The notes beneath the pieces were generated by a model, which searched no databases, was not told the origin of the DNA, and worked only from the letters and a program-made list of their open reading frames with translations. From contig NZ_LPWA01000102.1 of assembly GCF_001510895.1 (NCBI RefSeq), forward strand, positions 1 to 64,000: a stretch of 64,000 nucleotides of DNA, written 5' to 3'. Each line of letters begins with the position of its first letter. The stretch's first letter is position 1. Source of the DNA: Mesorhizobium loti (GTDB lineage: Bacteria > Pseudomonadota > Alphaproteobacteria > Rhizobiales > Rhizobiaceae). Of the stretch, positions 27,677 through 36,527 are shown piece by piece. The position numbers and the translations under genes were made by a program.

Positions 27677-28597
27677 TTGTTTCTAGATAGTTATGCCAAA
27701 GGGCTTCTTTATGTCACGATCTCTGCAGTCGCATGGAGCACTGCAGGGCTGTTTGTTAGGCTCCTTCCCCTTGACGCTTGGACAATTTTGTTCTGGCGCA
27801 GTCTGTTTGCGGCAGCTTTCCTGGCAATTCATCTCTTTGTAGATGGGCCAAGACATAGCCTTTGCCCAACGGGGCGAGGGACGATTGTTGCAGCTGCGTT
27901 GGCAATTGCCCTGCTAGCGTTCATCCCCGCGTGTCAGTTGACCTCGATCGCCAACGTAGCAGCCCTTTATGGGACGGCGCCGGTCTTCACGGCCCTCCTA
28001 GGCTGGCTTTGGCTGGGAGAGAAAATTCGTCCTGCGACCAAGTTGGCAATAGCAGCGATGGCTGCAGGTGCCGGCGTGCTCGTCTGGGGCGCAGGTCTAG
28101 ACTCCGACTTTGTTGGCAACGCTCTTGCCGCCGCCATGACCCTCATGACCGCGTTTGTTGCTGTGTGCATCCGCCGGCATCGCGAAGAATCGCTTCTGCC
28201 TTCTGTCTGCGCGGCCAACGTTTTCGTCACACTGGTCAGCTTGTGCTTCGCTACGCCGCTATCACCAAGTCTGAGACATCTGGTTTATCTTGCGCTGTTT
28301 GGCGTGGTGCAAGTGGGATTGGCTTTTGCGTTCTATTCGGCTGGCGCTCGTCGCGTTCCAGCTTCGCAAGCCTCCTTGGTCGCAGCGCTAGAAACGCCGC
28401 TCGCTCCATTTTGGGTGTGGCTCGCATTCGGCGAAACGCCCCTCCTATCGACCCTCGTTGGGGGTGGGATCATTACCGCATCAACAACTGGATACCTTCT
28501 AGCGCTGGCCGGACTCGCGGCACGCCGTGACGCTGACGTTTGGCTGTCTCAGCAGTTGCAGGAAGGCATAGAAAAAGAAGATAAGCTCAATGAATAA
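27677..28597 (+). CDS. EamA/DMT-family drug-metabolite transporter
   Basis: 306 residues with about ten membrane segments in two EamA repeats (SAVAWSTAGLFVRLLPLDAW in the first; LAFAFYSAGARRVPASQASL in the second). There is no in-frame ATG near the start of the homology, so the TTG at 27677 with AGAGG upstream is the likely start. DMT exporters release amino acids or other metabolites. Nothing nearby on the same strand shares an operon with it. The biosynthesis-like trio at 29991-34171 is on the other strand, so a link to it is only a guess. Confidence 0.85.
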   Translation: MFLDSYAKGLLYVTISAVAWSTAGLFVRLLPLDAWTILFWRSLFAAAFLAIHLFVDGPRHSLCPTGRGTIVAAALAIALLAFIPACQLTSIANVAALYGTAPVFTALLGWLWLGEKIRPATKLAIAAMAAGAGVLVWGAGLDSDFVGNALAAAMTLMTAFVAVCIRRHREESLLPSVCAANVFVTLVSLCFATPLSPSLRHLVYLALFGVVQVGLAFAFYSAGARRVPASQASLVAALETPLAPFWVWLAFGETPLLSTLVGGGIITASTTGYLLALAGLAARRDADVWLSQQLQEGIEKEDKLNE

Positions 28598-28949
28598 TTT
28601 GCAAGAGGCAATTGTAATTGAAGGCTTTGCGGATCATAGAAAAGTGTCCTGTCGTCGTTCTCAATCTATGTGGCCTCTTGCGCGCCGGAAAGGTTGCCTT
28701 CCCTCACACCATCACTGGTCCCGGTGTGTTGCGAAACAAGCAACTTGATATCTTAATGTCGACTCTCTCCGCATTTGCATAAATAACTGCCAAAAAATTA
28801 AATTTGATGGGTATAGACGTATCTAATATAAATAAGTTATCATATCTTGGGAATCGGTTTACTAGAGCGAATCCATTGATCGATGAATCGATTGTGATGT
28901 GACAGCGGCGGTCCCGGCTGATTCAACGTCCACTTTGATGAGGTGGATG
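28598..28949. other. AT-rich spacer in front of IS630 debris
   Basis: No gene seen. Bases 28780-28850 are AT-rich (TCTAATATAAATAAGTTATC). The short palindrome ATTGATCGATGAATCGAT near 28876 may belong to the end of the IS630 element. Confidence 0.4.
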
Positions 28950-29283
28950 ATGGCGAGAGCACTCAGCGAGGATCTTCGGTCGCGGGTTTTGAAAGCTTCC
29001 GATGAGGGTATGTCGGCGCGGCAGGCAGCGGCGCGGTTGGAGTGTCGAGTGCAATCCGTTGGGTCGCACGTGCCAAGATCGGCGAGCGAACGCCCCGGCC
29101 GCAGGGTTGGCGGCGGGGTTCGATGCTCGATGCGCATGAAGCCTTCATCGTCGGGCTGATCGATGAGCGCAAGGACATCACGCTGGACGAGATGGTCGAG
29201 CGGTTGGCAGTCGAGCGGTCGGTCGGTATCGGCCGCAGCGCCTTGAGCGCCCGGCTTGGCAAGCGCGGCTGGACGTTCAAAAA
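28950..29283 (+). pseudogene. IS630-family transposase N-terminal remnant
   Basis: MARALSEDLRSRVLKASDEG and ARQAAARL form the typical N-terminal helix-turn-helix. After a frameshift near 29040 the next frame continues with SSAIRWVARAKIGERTP and ITLDEMVERLAVERSVGIGR to GWTFKKR, where similarity stops at a junction with recombinase sequence. The DDE catalytic domain is absent. Confidence 0.75.
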
Positions 29284-29339
29284 AAGATTCCATGGGAGCG
29301 GATAACGGCCGGCGTTGCAGAATAAGGCCGTTGAACCCC

Positions 29340-29659
29340 ATCATTCTGAGGCCTCCGATGTTTAGAACGGAAAGACCCGCGACCGCCATCCAAACCAGTA
29401 TTTGCCAATCGCGATTGTTGCGGGCAAGCCGGAAAGCGTCGAGGCTGATGACGAGGCCGGCATTGCCCAATCCGATCTCCGCGATCAGCTTCTTGAAGCC
29501 CACCCGCTCGACGGTCCCGGCTCCGGATTTGCCAAGATCTTCGTCAATGAACTGCACGCGTTCATGCGGCCAGCCGAGGGCGACGGCACGGTCGACGAGT
29601 CGGTATTGCAGTTCCGTGCTTTCCTGATGATGCCGCACCTGCACTGGCAGGGCGACCAC
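29340..29659 (-). pseudogene. serine recombinase, N-terminal fragment
   Basis: Minus-strand sequence matches the resolvase catalytic domain of large transposon-borne serine recombinases: VRHHQESTELQYRLVDRAVA, VQFIDEDLGKSGAGTVERVG, then GLVISLDAFRLARNNRDWQ. The start and the remainder of the catalytic domain are missing. A C-terminal fragment of the same type of protein lies immediately beside it on the opposite strand. Confidence 0.7.
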
Positions 29660-29699
29660 ACAGCGCTTGCCGTGAAGAAAAACAGGGTGCCAGCACCGC

Positions 29700-29960
29700 T
29701 GGAGTGTAGAGCCCGAGACCGAGGCGCTGATCCCTCATCTCGCCCGGCTGGTGCCCGACAAGGCTATCGCGTCACTGCTGAACCGCTTGGGCAAGAAGAC
29801 AGGACGTCTCAACGGATGGCAGTCGCGCGTGTGCAGCTTCCGTAGCAAACATGGATGTCGCGGTTTACCAGGAGGGGGAACGGGCCGCGCGCAGCGAAGT
29901 TACCTTGAACGAGGCGGCTGACATTCTCAATCTCAGCCCGATGATGCGCATGATCCCAGC
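29700..29960 (+). pseudogene. serine recombinase, C-terminal fragment in inverted orientation
   Basis: Plus-strand sequence reads ETEALIPHLARLVPDKAIAS and LLNRLGKKTGRLNGWQSRVC, then, after a frame change near 29850, VAVYQEGERAARSEVTLNEA and ADILNLSPM. These are C-terminal motifs of recombinases like the fragment at 29340-29659, but on the other strand. A local inversion has probably split one element. The fragment ends at the 3' end of the asparagine synthetase gene. Confidence 0.65.
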
Positions 29961-29990
29961 AGCATCCTGCCTTTTGCGCGTTCTGTCATC

Positions 29991-31823
29991 TCAGATCGTG
30001 AGGCTCACATTGTAATCGGTCAGGAAATCCTGCAGCGTCAAGATATGCTCTAGCCCCCTGAGGTTGTCGGTCGCATCGAGCAACGCGCGGGACTTGTCGA
30101 CGGACAACAGCGGTGCCACAGCCGCATTGCGGTTATTCAGGAGCGCGGTGAACCGCGTGCGCAGCATTCCGTCATAGGTGGCATCCTGGATAACGGGATA
30201 CGCGCTCTTCACTCGTTGCACCACCGACAGCGGGAGCAGGTCCGCAGTGGCAGCCCGCAGCAGACTCTTCTCGCGCCCGTCGAAAGTCTTGTGGGCCCAT
30301 GGGGTGCCGAACACGTATTCAACGAGGCGGTGGTCGCAGAAGGGAACCCGCACCTCGAGGCCCAAAGCCATACTCATCCGGTCCTTGCGGTCGAGCAGCG
30401 TCCGAAGATAACGCGTGAGAAAGAGGTAGAACACCTCGCGCATTCGACGCTCGTGCGGATCGGCCGAGGCCGGCCCTGTCAGAGGGGGTACTTCCGCCAG
30501 TGCCGTGCGGTACTGATCGTCGAGATAACCGGTGAGGTCGAGTTTCTCGACCAGGCCGGGGTCTAGGGATCGCCGTGCGATATCGTCGCTGTCTTCGATC
30601 CAGGGAAACGTGTCGGCCTGAACGTAGGAGGGATCGTGAAAAAATCTGTAGCCGCCGAAAAGCTCGTCGGCCGCCTCCCCAGACAGGGCCACCGTCGAGT
30701 GTTGCCTGATGGCCCGGAACAGCAAGTAGAGCGAGCTATCAAAGTCGCCCATGGTCAACGGCAGGTCGCGGGCGTGGAGGGTGGCGGCCCGCACATTCGG
30801 GTCCATGAGTTCGTGCGCGGACAGTGTGATGTCCGTGTGATTGGTACCAACGTATTTCGCGACCTCCAGCACGTACGGCCCGTCGGGTGTAGGCCGCGCC
30901 GGGCCGGGGATAAAGTTGTCAGTATATCCGACGAAGTCGACGGCGAAGGACTGGATCTGTTCGTCGCTGAAGCGCGCGGCTAGTGCTGTCACGGCCGAGG
31001 AATCAAGCCCGCCCGACAACAGTGTGCACAGCGGCACGTCGGCGATGAGCTGCCGCTGGATCGTATCCTCCAGCAACTCGCGGACTCGCCGAACGGTGGT
31101 AGGCACATCGTCGGTATGCCCACTGTCGGTGAAATGCCAGTAGCTCATCTGCGTGATGCCGTCGCGGGTCACGCGGACTATGTGGCCGGGCCGTACCTCA
31201 CGCATGCCGCGGAACACGGTGCTGTCCGGGTCGGGGATTGAGCATAGGGTGAGACGAAGCCCATCGGCGTCCATGGCCGGTTCCGCGAGACTATTGGCGA
31301 GAATCGCCTTTGGCTCCGAGCCGAACAACACTCCATGCTCGGTCGGGTAGTAATAAAGCGGCTTGATGCCGAGCCGGTCGCGTATGAGAAGCAGTTCGCG
31401 CTTGGCGGTGTCCCAGAGTGCGTAGGCAAACATCCCATTGAGTTCGCTCACGGCGCTGCGGGGGTCGCGGTGGCCCCACTCGCGATGGGCGCGCAGCACC
31501 ACCTCGGTGTCACTGCTCGTGTCGAACAGATGGCCTAGGGCGGCAAGCCGTTGACGCAGCTCGCGGTAATTGTAAGTCTCTCCCGTGTAAACGAGCACCA
31601 ACGGCGGTTGGCCGTCTTCCTGGTGCGTCATCGGCTGGCGACCGCCCTGAATATCGACAATCGCTAGCCGGCGGTGTCCCAATGCCGCAGGCCCGTCGAT
31701 CCAAGTCCCCTCGTCGTCCGGACCACGATAGGCCATGGTGGCGGTCATACCGGCAAGCTCTCTTCGCGCGTCGGGACTTCCTAGGTCGCGATCGAAATCA
31801 ATCCATCCACAGATGCCGCACAT
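29991..31823 (-). CDS. asnB: glutamine-hydrolysing asparagine synthetase (AsnB family)
   Basis: 610 residues from the ATG at 31823, chosen because it places the essential Cys at position 2 (MCGICGWIDFDRDLG) behind AAGGAG. The N-terminal glutaminase domain has MAYRGPDDEGTWIDG, LGHRRLAIVDIQGGRQP and VYTGETYNYRELRQ, where most relatives have NGEIYN. The synthetase domain has the ATP-pyrophosphatase loop LLSGGLDSSAVTAL, SGEAADELFGGYRFF and VPFCDHRLVEYVFGTPW. The family amidates a carboxylate using glutamine, usually aspartate, and many paralogues serve secondary metabolism. It is the third gene of a minus-strand set with an OCD-family and a GluTR-like gene, which suggests a specialised product. 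Confidence 0.9.
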   Translation of the reverse strand: MCGICGWIDFDRDLGSPDARRELAGMTATMAYRGPDDEGTWIDGPAALGHRRLAIVDIQGGRQPMTHQEDGQPPLVLVYTGETYNYRELRQRLAALGHLFDTSSDTEVVLRAHREWGHRDPRSAVSELNGMFAYALWDTAKRELLLIRDRLGIKPLYYYPTEHGVLFGSEPKAILANSLAEPAMDADGLRLTLCSIPDPDSTVFRGMREVRPGHIVRVTRDGITQMSYWHFTDSGHTDDVPTTVRRVRELLEDTIQRQLIADVPLCTLLSGGLDSSAVTALAARFSDEQIQSFAVDFVGYTDNFIPGPARPTPDGPYVLEVAKYVGTNHTDITLSAHELMDPNVRAATLHARDLPLTMGDFDSSLYLLFRAIRQHSTVALSGEAADELFGGYRFFHDPSYVQADTFPWIEDSDDIARRSLDPGLVEKLDLTGYLDDQYRTALAEVPPLTGPASADPHERRMREVFYLFLTRYLRTLLDRKDRMSMALGLEVRVPFCDHRLVEYVFGTPWAHKTFDGREKSLLRAATADLLPLSVVQRVKSAYPVIQDATYDGMLRTRFTALLNNRNAAVAPLLSVDKSRALLDATDNLRGLEHILTLQDFLTDYNVSLTI

Positions 31824-32116
31824 ATATTTTGACTCCTTGCTTGGGTAACTGTCGGGCAACTTCGGGCATCCGGGAACACCGCACCCCGCGAATACGCGAC
31901 ATCGTTTATGGCCACCTCATCGGCTTAATTCGAGTAAGCTCGATGAGGGTTCCTTCCGCGGGCGGACCCTTAGCAACGACCCCACGCAGTCCTGAACGCC
32001 AATATGCGTCGACCTTGTGTTAACCGCGAGGAGAACCCCATATCCGGCAGGACTATCAATGCGTCGACAAGGAGCTTGCAATTAGCCCTCCGCGATCAGA
32101 GACCCCGTCTAAACAC

Positions 32117-33082
32117 CTAATAGGATAGGATAGTCCCTAAGCCGTGCTGCTCTGCGATGTCGAGTATAGCAGAACCTATAGCGACATCATGCATTGCAAG
32201 ACCGAGATTGAATACTGCAATGCGATCAGCGTTGCTAACTCTGCCGGCGACGCGCCCTACAATGACATCGCCGATGGATCCACGAATGCGGGAAATATCC
32301 CGGTAAGGAGAGCCTGTCGCAGTGATATAGGTTTTGAATTGCTCAACGTCGTCGGCCAACAAAACATCCGTTTCCGTTGTTATATCCTGAGACCATCCGC
32401 GGGGATTGACGGGCAGAACCAAGCCGCCCTCCTTAACCCATCCGAACTGGAATGCCACGTCTTCTAATTGACTTGTTGCGGTCACTATGACATTCGCGGT
32501 GCGGATCGCGACCTCGGCCTCTTTCACGCGCACCACTGTTGCTTTGGAATAAGTCTGTTCAGCCACCCGGCCCACGGCATTCTCATTAATATCCACGACT
32601 TGGAATTCGGCCTCGGGGTAAATCAACGACAGCATTTTTACGTGGTAGAGGCCCTGCAGACCAGCACCGATTATCGCGATCCTGCCCACGTTAGGCGGCG
32701 ACAAATACTTGCTGGTTATAGCCGACGCTGCCGCTGTGCGAACTGCAGTCAGGTAAGCAGCATCCATTACGCAGATTGGTAGGCCCGTGTCCGGATCATT
32801 TAAGACCAAAAGCCCTGTGATGTTTGGCAGGCTAACTTTATGATTGCTGGAGTAACCGGCAACCCACTTAAGACCGGCTCGGCGTTGCCTTGGAAGCCAG
32901 CCAGCCATGGCGTGGATGAATGAGTCGTTCCCGGGGTGGATCCCGATCTTCGGCGGGTTCTCGAATGCGCCACTACCGTGGTCACGAAAGGTCCCTTCGA
33001 TAATGTCTAATGCTGAGGTGAGTGGCAAACTCATCTTTGCAACGTCATTTCGACTCAACCATCTTACACTAGACGTCGTCAT
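32117..33082 (-). CDS. ornithine cyclodeaminase / mu-crystallin family protein
   Basis: 321 residues, normal length. Family motifs are GLKWVAGYSSNHKVSLPNIT, TGLLVLNDPDTGLPICVMDA, YLTAVRTAAASAI, the Rossmann motif IAIIGAGLQGLYHVKM, and the Asp motif FNLGLAMHDVAIG. Members deaminate and cyclise ornithine, reduce imines (alanine dehydrogenase, SbnB-type opine synthesis) or act in ectoine breakdown (EutC). The substrate cannot be told from sequence. It lies between the GluTR-like gene (129 bases upstream) and asnB (293 bases downstream) on the same strand. Confidence 0.88.
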   Translation of the reverse strand: MTTSSVRWLSRNDVAKMSLPLTSALDIIEGTFRDHGSGAFENPPKIGIHPGNDSFIHAMAGWLPRQRRAGLKWVAGYSSNHKVSLPNITGLLVLNDPDTGLPICVMDAAYLTAVRTAAASAITSKYLSPPNVGRIAIIGAGLQGLYHVKMLSLIYPEAEFQVVDINENAVGRVAEQTYSKATVVRVKEAEVAIRTANVIVTATSQLEDVAFQFGWVKEGGLVLPVNPRGWSQDITTETDVLLADDVEQFKTYITATGSPYRDISRIRGSIGDVIVGRVAGRVSNADRIAVFNLGLAMHDVAIGSAILDIAEQHGLGTILSY

Positions 33083-33211
33083 GTTATCTCCTCTCTTAAT
33101 CCGGAGCCCGGCACTGGAATTGTCCGGCCCGCAGGCCCGAAATCTCAGATGGAGCGGGGCTGCGCCTTTTCCAAACGGTCTCTCGCGACCTGATATGCAC
33201 TTGCTGTCGTG

Positions 33212-34171
33212 CTACGTTGAGTTTGCGAAAAATTCATCCTGCGCCACTCTGAGTTTTGCTTCTATCTCAGACAACAAAGGCGGCAGTTTCTGCGCTAGAC
33301 GCTTATTGTTTTGTTCAATGAATCGGAGAAATTCTTCGTCATACATGCTCACATAATTGAGCTTTCCGACTGCTTGGCTCGATAACACCGGAATCGACGA
33401 TAGATCCACTATGGTGCGCGGCTCCAACCGCAGAAGGGCGTCCAGAAGTGTGCCTTCGTATTCATCATTAACATCGGCGGTTGCGATGACAACGATGGAC
33501 TGCGGTTCACGTGGATACCCAATCTCTGCCGGGCGCATGAGCGCGACTTGGATGTCAGTCCAAGGGCGGAGACGTTTGCGAAGGTTCTTAGGGTTCCGCG
33601 TTACGAGTACCGTGGAGCGGAATCGGTCTCCGACACCACTGCGGATCAGCTCGCGGCCCAGCATACCCGCCCCGATGATGTAAAGGCGGTTGGGTAGCTC
33701 TCCATACGGAAATCGATCAATTATGATGTCTCGGACAATCTGGTCATAATTGAACGATGCGATGAACCGCTGACGCTGGCGAGCGGCACGACCCGTATCA
33801 ATTGCCAACCGTGCGATCTGGACAATCGGAAGGTTTGGATCAAGAAATTCGAGCGACTTCTCGAGCTGATCGCTTATGTAATTCTCACCGAGGATCTGGG
33901 AACGAGCGCCGGATGCAATCTCGGCGAGACGTTGAGCAATTGCGACTTCACCTTCAACGCGTCCGTATGAAAAGCCAGAAAATATCATGCTATCGATGTT
34001 CCTGAGCCCAGACTCGTCACCATATGCCTCAACTCGTGCACAGGTTGCGACCAGTAGAATTCCACTTCTCGCGAGGTCGGCTGCAAGTGGTTTGACCTGC
34101 GCCGACTGCTCCGCCACTGCGAGAGGCGCGGTTGTCTGGTGATCACGATAAAGGCCAACTAGTTTGCTCAT
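33212..34171 (-). CDS. glutamyl-tRNA reductase-like protein
   Basis: 319 residues from ATG 34171, preceded by GAGG; longer in-frame starts at 34180 or 34390 lack a better ribosome site. The protein looks like a diverged GluTR (C5-pathway HemA). ILLVATCARVEAYG corresponds to the catalytic-Cys motif LLSTCNRTEVY, and ASGARSQILGENYISDQL to GLDSMVLGEPQILGQV. The NADPH domain follows with RLYIIGAGMLGRELIRSG, then SIVVIATADVNDE. It is shorter than true GluTR and lacks much of the C-terminal dimerisation domain. Alphaproteobacteria normally make 5-aminolevulinate by the glycine/succinyl-CoA route, so a heme role is unlikely. It may reduce an aminoacyl-tRNA or a related thioester for a special product. 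Confidence 0.75.
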   Translation of the reverse strand: MSKLVGLYRDHQTTAPLAVAEQSAQVKPLAADLARSGILLVATCARVEAYGDESGLRNIDSMIFSGFSYGRVEGEVAIAQRLAEIASGARSQILGENYISDQLEKSLEFLDPNLPIVQIARLAIDTGRAARQRQRFIASFNYDQIVRDIIIDRFPYGELPNRLYIIGAGMLGRELIRSGVGDRFRSTVLVTRNPKNLRKRLRPWTDIQVALMRPAEIGYPREPQSIVVIATADVNDEYEGTLLDALLRLEPRTIVDLSSIPVLSSQAVGKLNYVSMYDEEFLRFIEQNNKRLAQKLPPLLSEIEAKLRVAQDEFFANST

Positions 34172-34890
34172 CGCTTCCATCCTCAAATTGGTTGAGCTCA
34201 AGCGGCAGTTGACGTAAAACGCCGTGAGTTCGACAGCCTGCACCGAACCCCGCTTCACCTCGAGATGCAGATTCCCTGCGACTCCGATGTCACATCGGTT
34301 GGCAACTCCCGCCGCCCCTGCAACGAGGAAGTTCCAAGAATCATGCCGACTGCGCAGAAAGAGCTTCAGAAATAATTTTCTGCAAAACATTCAATGACTT
34401 AAAAGAGCGTGAGCAGAACGACAGGCGGAACACCACCACGTCGTGAACTCGACAAACCCGACTGTTGTCATTTCCCGCCGTTTGGCGGGCTGGATCTTCG
34501 CGAGAAAGCGGAACTTGCGCGCCATCTACCCGCGCTCCCATTGTCCACTATCGCACGATGTCGGATATGCAACATAGCAATAGAGGGGTCATCCTATTGT
34601 TTTGAAAGAAGGCTCTGCGTTGGCACGGTAAATGCGTAACCCTCCGCAAACGCGTCACGAACTGAGAAGGAATCGTCCCATGATGACGCTCATCGAAAGT
34701 TCGTCGCCGCCGTGAAGACTGCGCTTCCCCGAGATGCGGCAGCCGGCACAGGGGCTGGCTGGTCCGCCGCGCCAGCCACCAATGCCCGCAGCAAGATCTC
34801 TGGGTATCGCCTGCTTGCGCATTGCCCGCTACATGATCGAGCGCGGCATTGACATCAAGCGTTCCCCAGCCAGGAAAGTGCTGACCGTCC
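34172..34890. other. divergent spacer between the GluTR-like gene and the second hyp-type operon
   Basis: No gene that I can support; frames such as 34409-34639 and 34734-35027 show no domain. The interval must hold promoters for both directions. One candidate control element is the inverted pair CAATAgaggggtcatccTATTG at about 34579-34600. The paired 21-base repeats seen in front of copy A are not evident here. Confidence 0.4.
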
Positions 34891-35862
34891 ATGCGCACGA
34901 GCCGTCTCCTCTCAGTCATCGACAGCCATACCGCAGGGCACCCGACACGCACGGTTATCTCGGGCATCCCTCCGCTGCGGGGACTGAGTGTGCTCACCCA
35001 GCGGGACGATTTCCGCGCGTTCCATGATGGATTGAGGGGGGTGCTGCTTCACGAACCTCGTGGGCATGCCGCCATGGTAGCAGCGGTGCCCGTGCCCTCC
35101 CGCGAGGCAGACCAAGGGTTGTTCTTTATCTCCTCCTACGTCTACCTCGACATGTGCGGCCATGCCACGATCGGCTACATCGCCAGCTTGGCCGCCACGG
35201 GCGCACTGCCGCGGGTCTTTGAACGAAACGGCATGTCCATCGAGACACCGGCGGGTATCGTTCATGTGACCGGCACCTTCGAGGCCGGCCAGCTGACCTC
35301 AGTGGTGCTGCGCAACGTGCCATCCTATCTCGCCTCCGCCGATGTAGCGGTCGAGGTCGAGGGCCTCGGCACGGTGACCTGCGACATCGCCTATGGCGGT
35401 ATCATGTATGCTCTGGTCGATGCGAGCCAGGTCGATATTCCCTTCGACATCAACCACGCCAGCGGCTGGTGCCATGCAGGGATGACCATCAAGGAGGCGC
35501 TCAACGCTGCAAGGGGTCACCTGCAGGTCGATAGCGTGCTGTTCCATCACGCCATCGAGGGCGGCGCCCGCCATCTGGTGATTTTGGCAGGCAACAAGTT
35601 CGACCGTTCGCCCTGCGGCACCGGTACCTCCGCAAGGCTGGCCCAACTTCACGCTTGTGGGGAGTTGGCGATTGGCGCCCCTTACCGGGCCGAAAACATC
35701 CTTGGGGTGCCCTTCGCGGCCAAGGTCGCGGAGTTGGCTCAAGGCAAGGACGGTCAATCCGCCGTGATCCCAGAGGTGCGCGGCATGGCGCATATGAGTG
35801 CATTTTCCACCCTTGTGCTGGAAGCGGACGATCCGCTGTCAGCCGGCTTTCTTCCCAGCTGA
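34891..35862 (+). CDS. hypRE: proline racemase family, probable 4-hydroxyproline 2-epimerase (HypRE-like)
   Basis: 323 residues of the proline racemase superfamily. Both active-site cysteines are present: YLDMCGHATIGYIASLAATG and DRSPCGTGTSARLAQLHACG. That marks a racemase or epimerase rather than the trans-3-hydroxyproline dehydratase, which has Thr at the second site. SVIDSHTAGHPTRTVISGIP and RGLSVLTQRDDFRAFHDGLR are typical N-terminal motifs. It would convert trans-4-hydroxy-L-proline to cis-4-hydroxy-D-proline, feeding the DadA-like enzyme at 19539. It heads copy B and is followed 11 bases later by an ABC permease gene. Proline racemase activity is the alternative. Confidence 0.85.
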   Translation: MRTSRLLSVIDSHTAGHPTRTVISGIPPLRGLSVLTQRDDFRAFHDGLRGVLLHEPRGHAAMVAAVPVPSREADQGLFFISSYVYLDMCGHATIGYIASLAATGALPRVFERNGMSIETPAGIVHVTGTFEAGQLTSVVLRNVPSYLASADVAVEVEGLGTVTCDIAYGGIMYALVDASQVDIPFDINHASGWCHAGMTIKEALNAARGHLQVDSVLFHHAIEGGARHLVILAGNKFDRSPCGTGTSARLAQLHACGELAIGAPYRAENILGVPFAAKVAELAQGKDGQSAVIPEVRGMAHMSAFSTLVLEADDPLSAGFLPS

Positions 35863-35873
35863 AGGAGCGTGTT

Positions 35874-36527
35874 GTGAAATTCGATCCGTCTGTCGTCTTC
35901 GCGAATTGGGACATCCTTGCCGATGGCCTTCTCATCACTCTGAAATACACGATCTATACCTGTGCCATTGGCCTCGCGATCGGGTTCTTAACAGCGCAGC
36001 TCCAGCTGAGTCCTTGGCGACTATTGCGCTGGACCGGTCGAATCTGGGTGGAATTCTTCCGTAACATCCCGTTGCTGGTACTGCTCATTTGGATTTATTA
36101 TGCCCTGCCAATCTTCTTTCAGATCCAGATCGGCAAGGAAACAGCGGGGACCCTTGGTCTAGGGTTCTATGCTAGCGGCTTTTATGCCGAGATCCTGCGC
36201 GCCGGTGTACAGTCCATCGACCGTGGCCAAACTGACGCCGCCGTGGCACTGGGCATGGGCTACGTCCAGCGCATGAAGCGGATCATCCTGCCGCAGGCAA
36301 TGCGCCGCATGGTGCCGCCGCTGGTGGGCCAAACTATCATGCAGCTCAAGAACACGACACTCCTCTCGGTGCTGACAATCCCCGATCTTCTTTATCAGGC
36401 GGGCTACATAGCCAGTTTCACTTACCGGCCAATGGAGGTCTACACCGTCATCGGAGCCATCTTCATCGCCATCCTGTTTCCCCTCAGCGCTCTTTCGCGC
36501 CGGTTCGAGTGCAAGGAGGTCGCGTGA
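35874..36527 (+). CDS. amino-acid ABC transporter permease (HisM/GlnP type)
   Basis: 217 residues from GTG 35874, with AAGGAG six bases upstream; the longer open frame from 35655 overlaps the racemase gene. It is a typical polar-amino-acid permease (LITLKYTIYTCAIGLAIGFL, RIWVEFFRNIPLLVLLIWIY) with the EAA loop QTDAAVALGMGYVQRMKRII and the C-terminal motif TIMQLKNTTLLSVLTIPDLL. Only one permease gene is present, so it must act as a homodimer or with a partner encoded elsewhere. No solute-binding protein gene is found in this operon. The stop overlaps the ATPase start (GTGA). Confidence 0.9.
   Translation: MKFDPSVVFANWDILADGLLITLKYTIYTCAIGLAIGFLTAQLQLSPWRLLRWTGRIWVEFFRNIPLLVLLIWIYYALPIFFQIQIGKETAGTLGLGFYASGFYAEILRAGVQSIDRGQTDAAVALGMGYVQRMKRIILPQAMRRMVPPLVGQTIMQLKNTTLLSVLTIPDLLYQAGYIASFTYRPMEVYTVIGAIFIAILFPLSALSRRFECKEVA

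Noticed and set aside
33212..34171. Reading the GluTR-like gene as the housekeeping heme gene hemA
   Set aside because: Alphaproteobacteria use the aminolevulinate synthase route, the protein is short and diverged, and no heme genes are near.
35299..35793. Minus-strand frame over the proline racemase gene
   Set aside because: Shadow of the conserved plus-strand gene.
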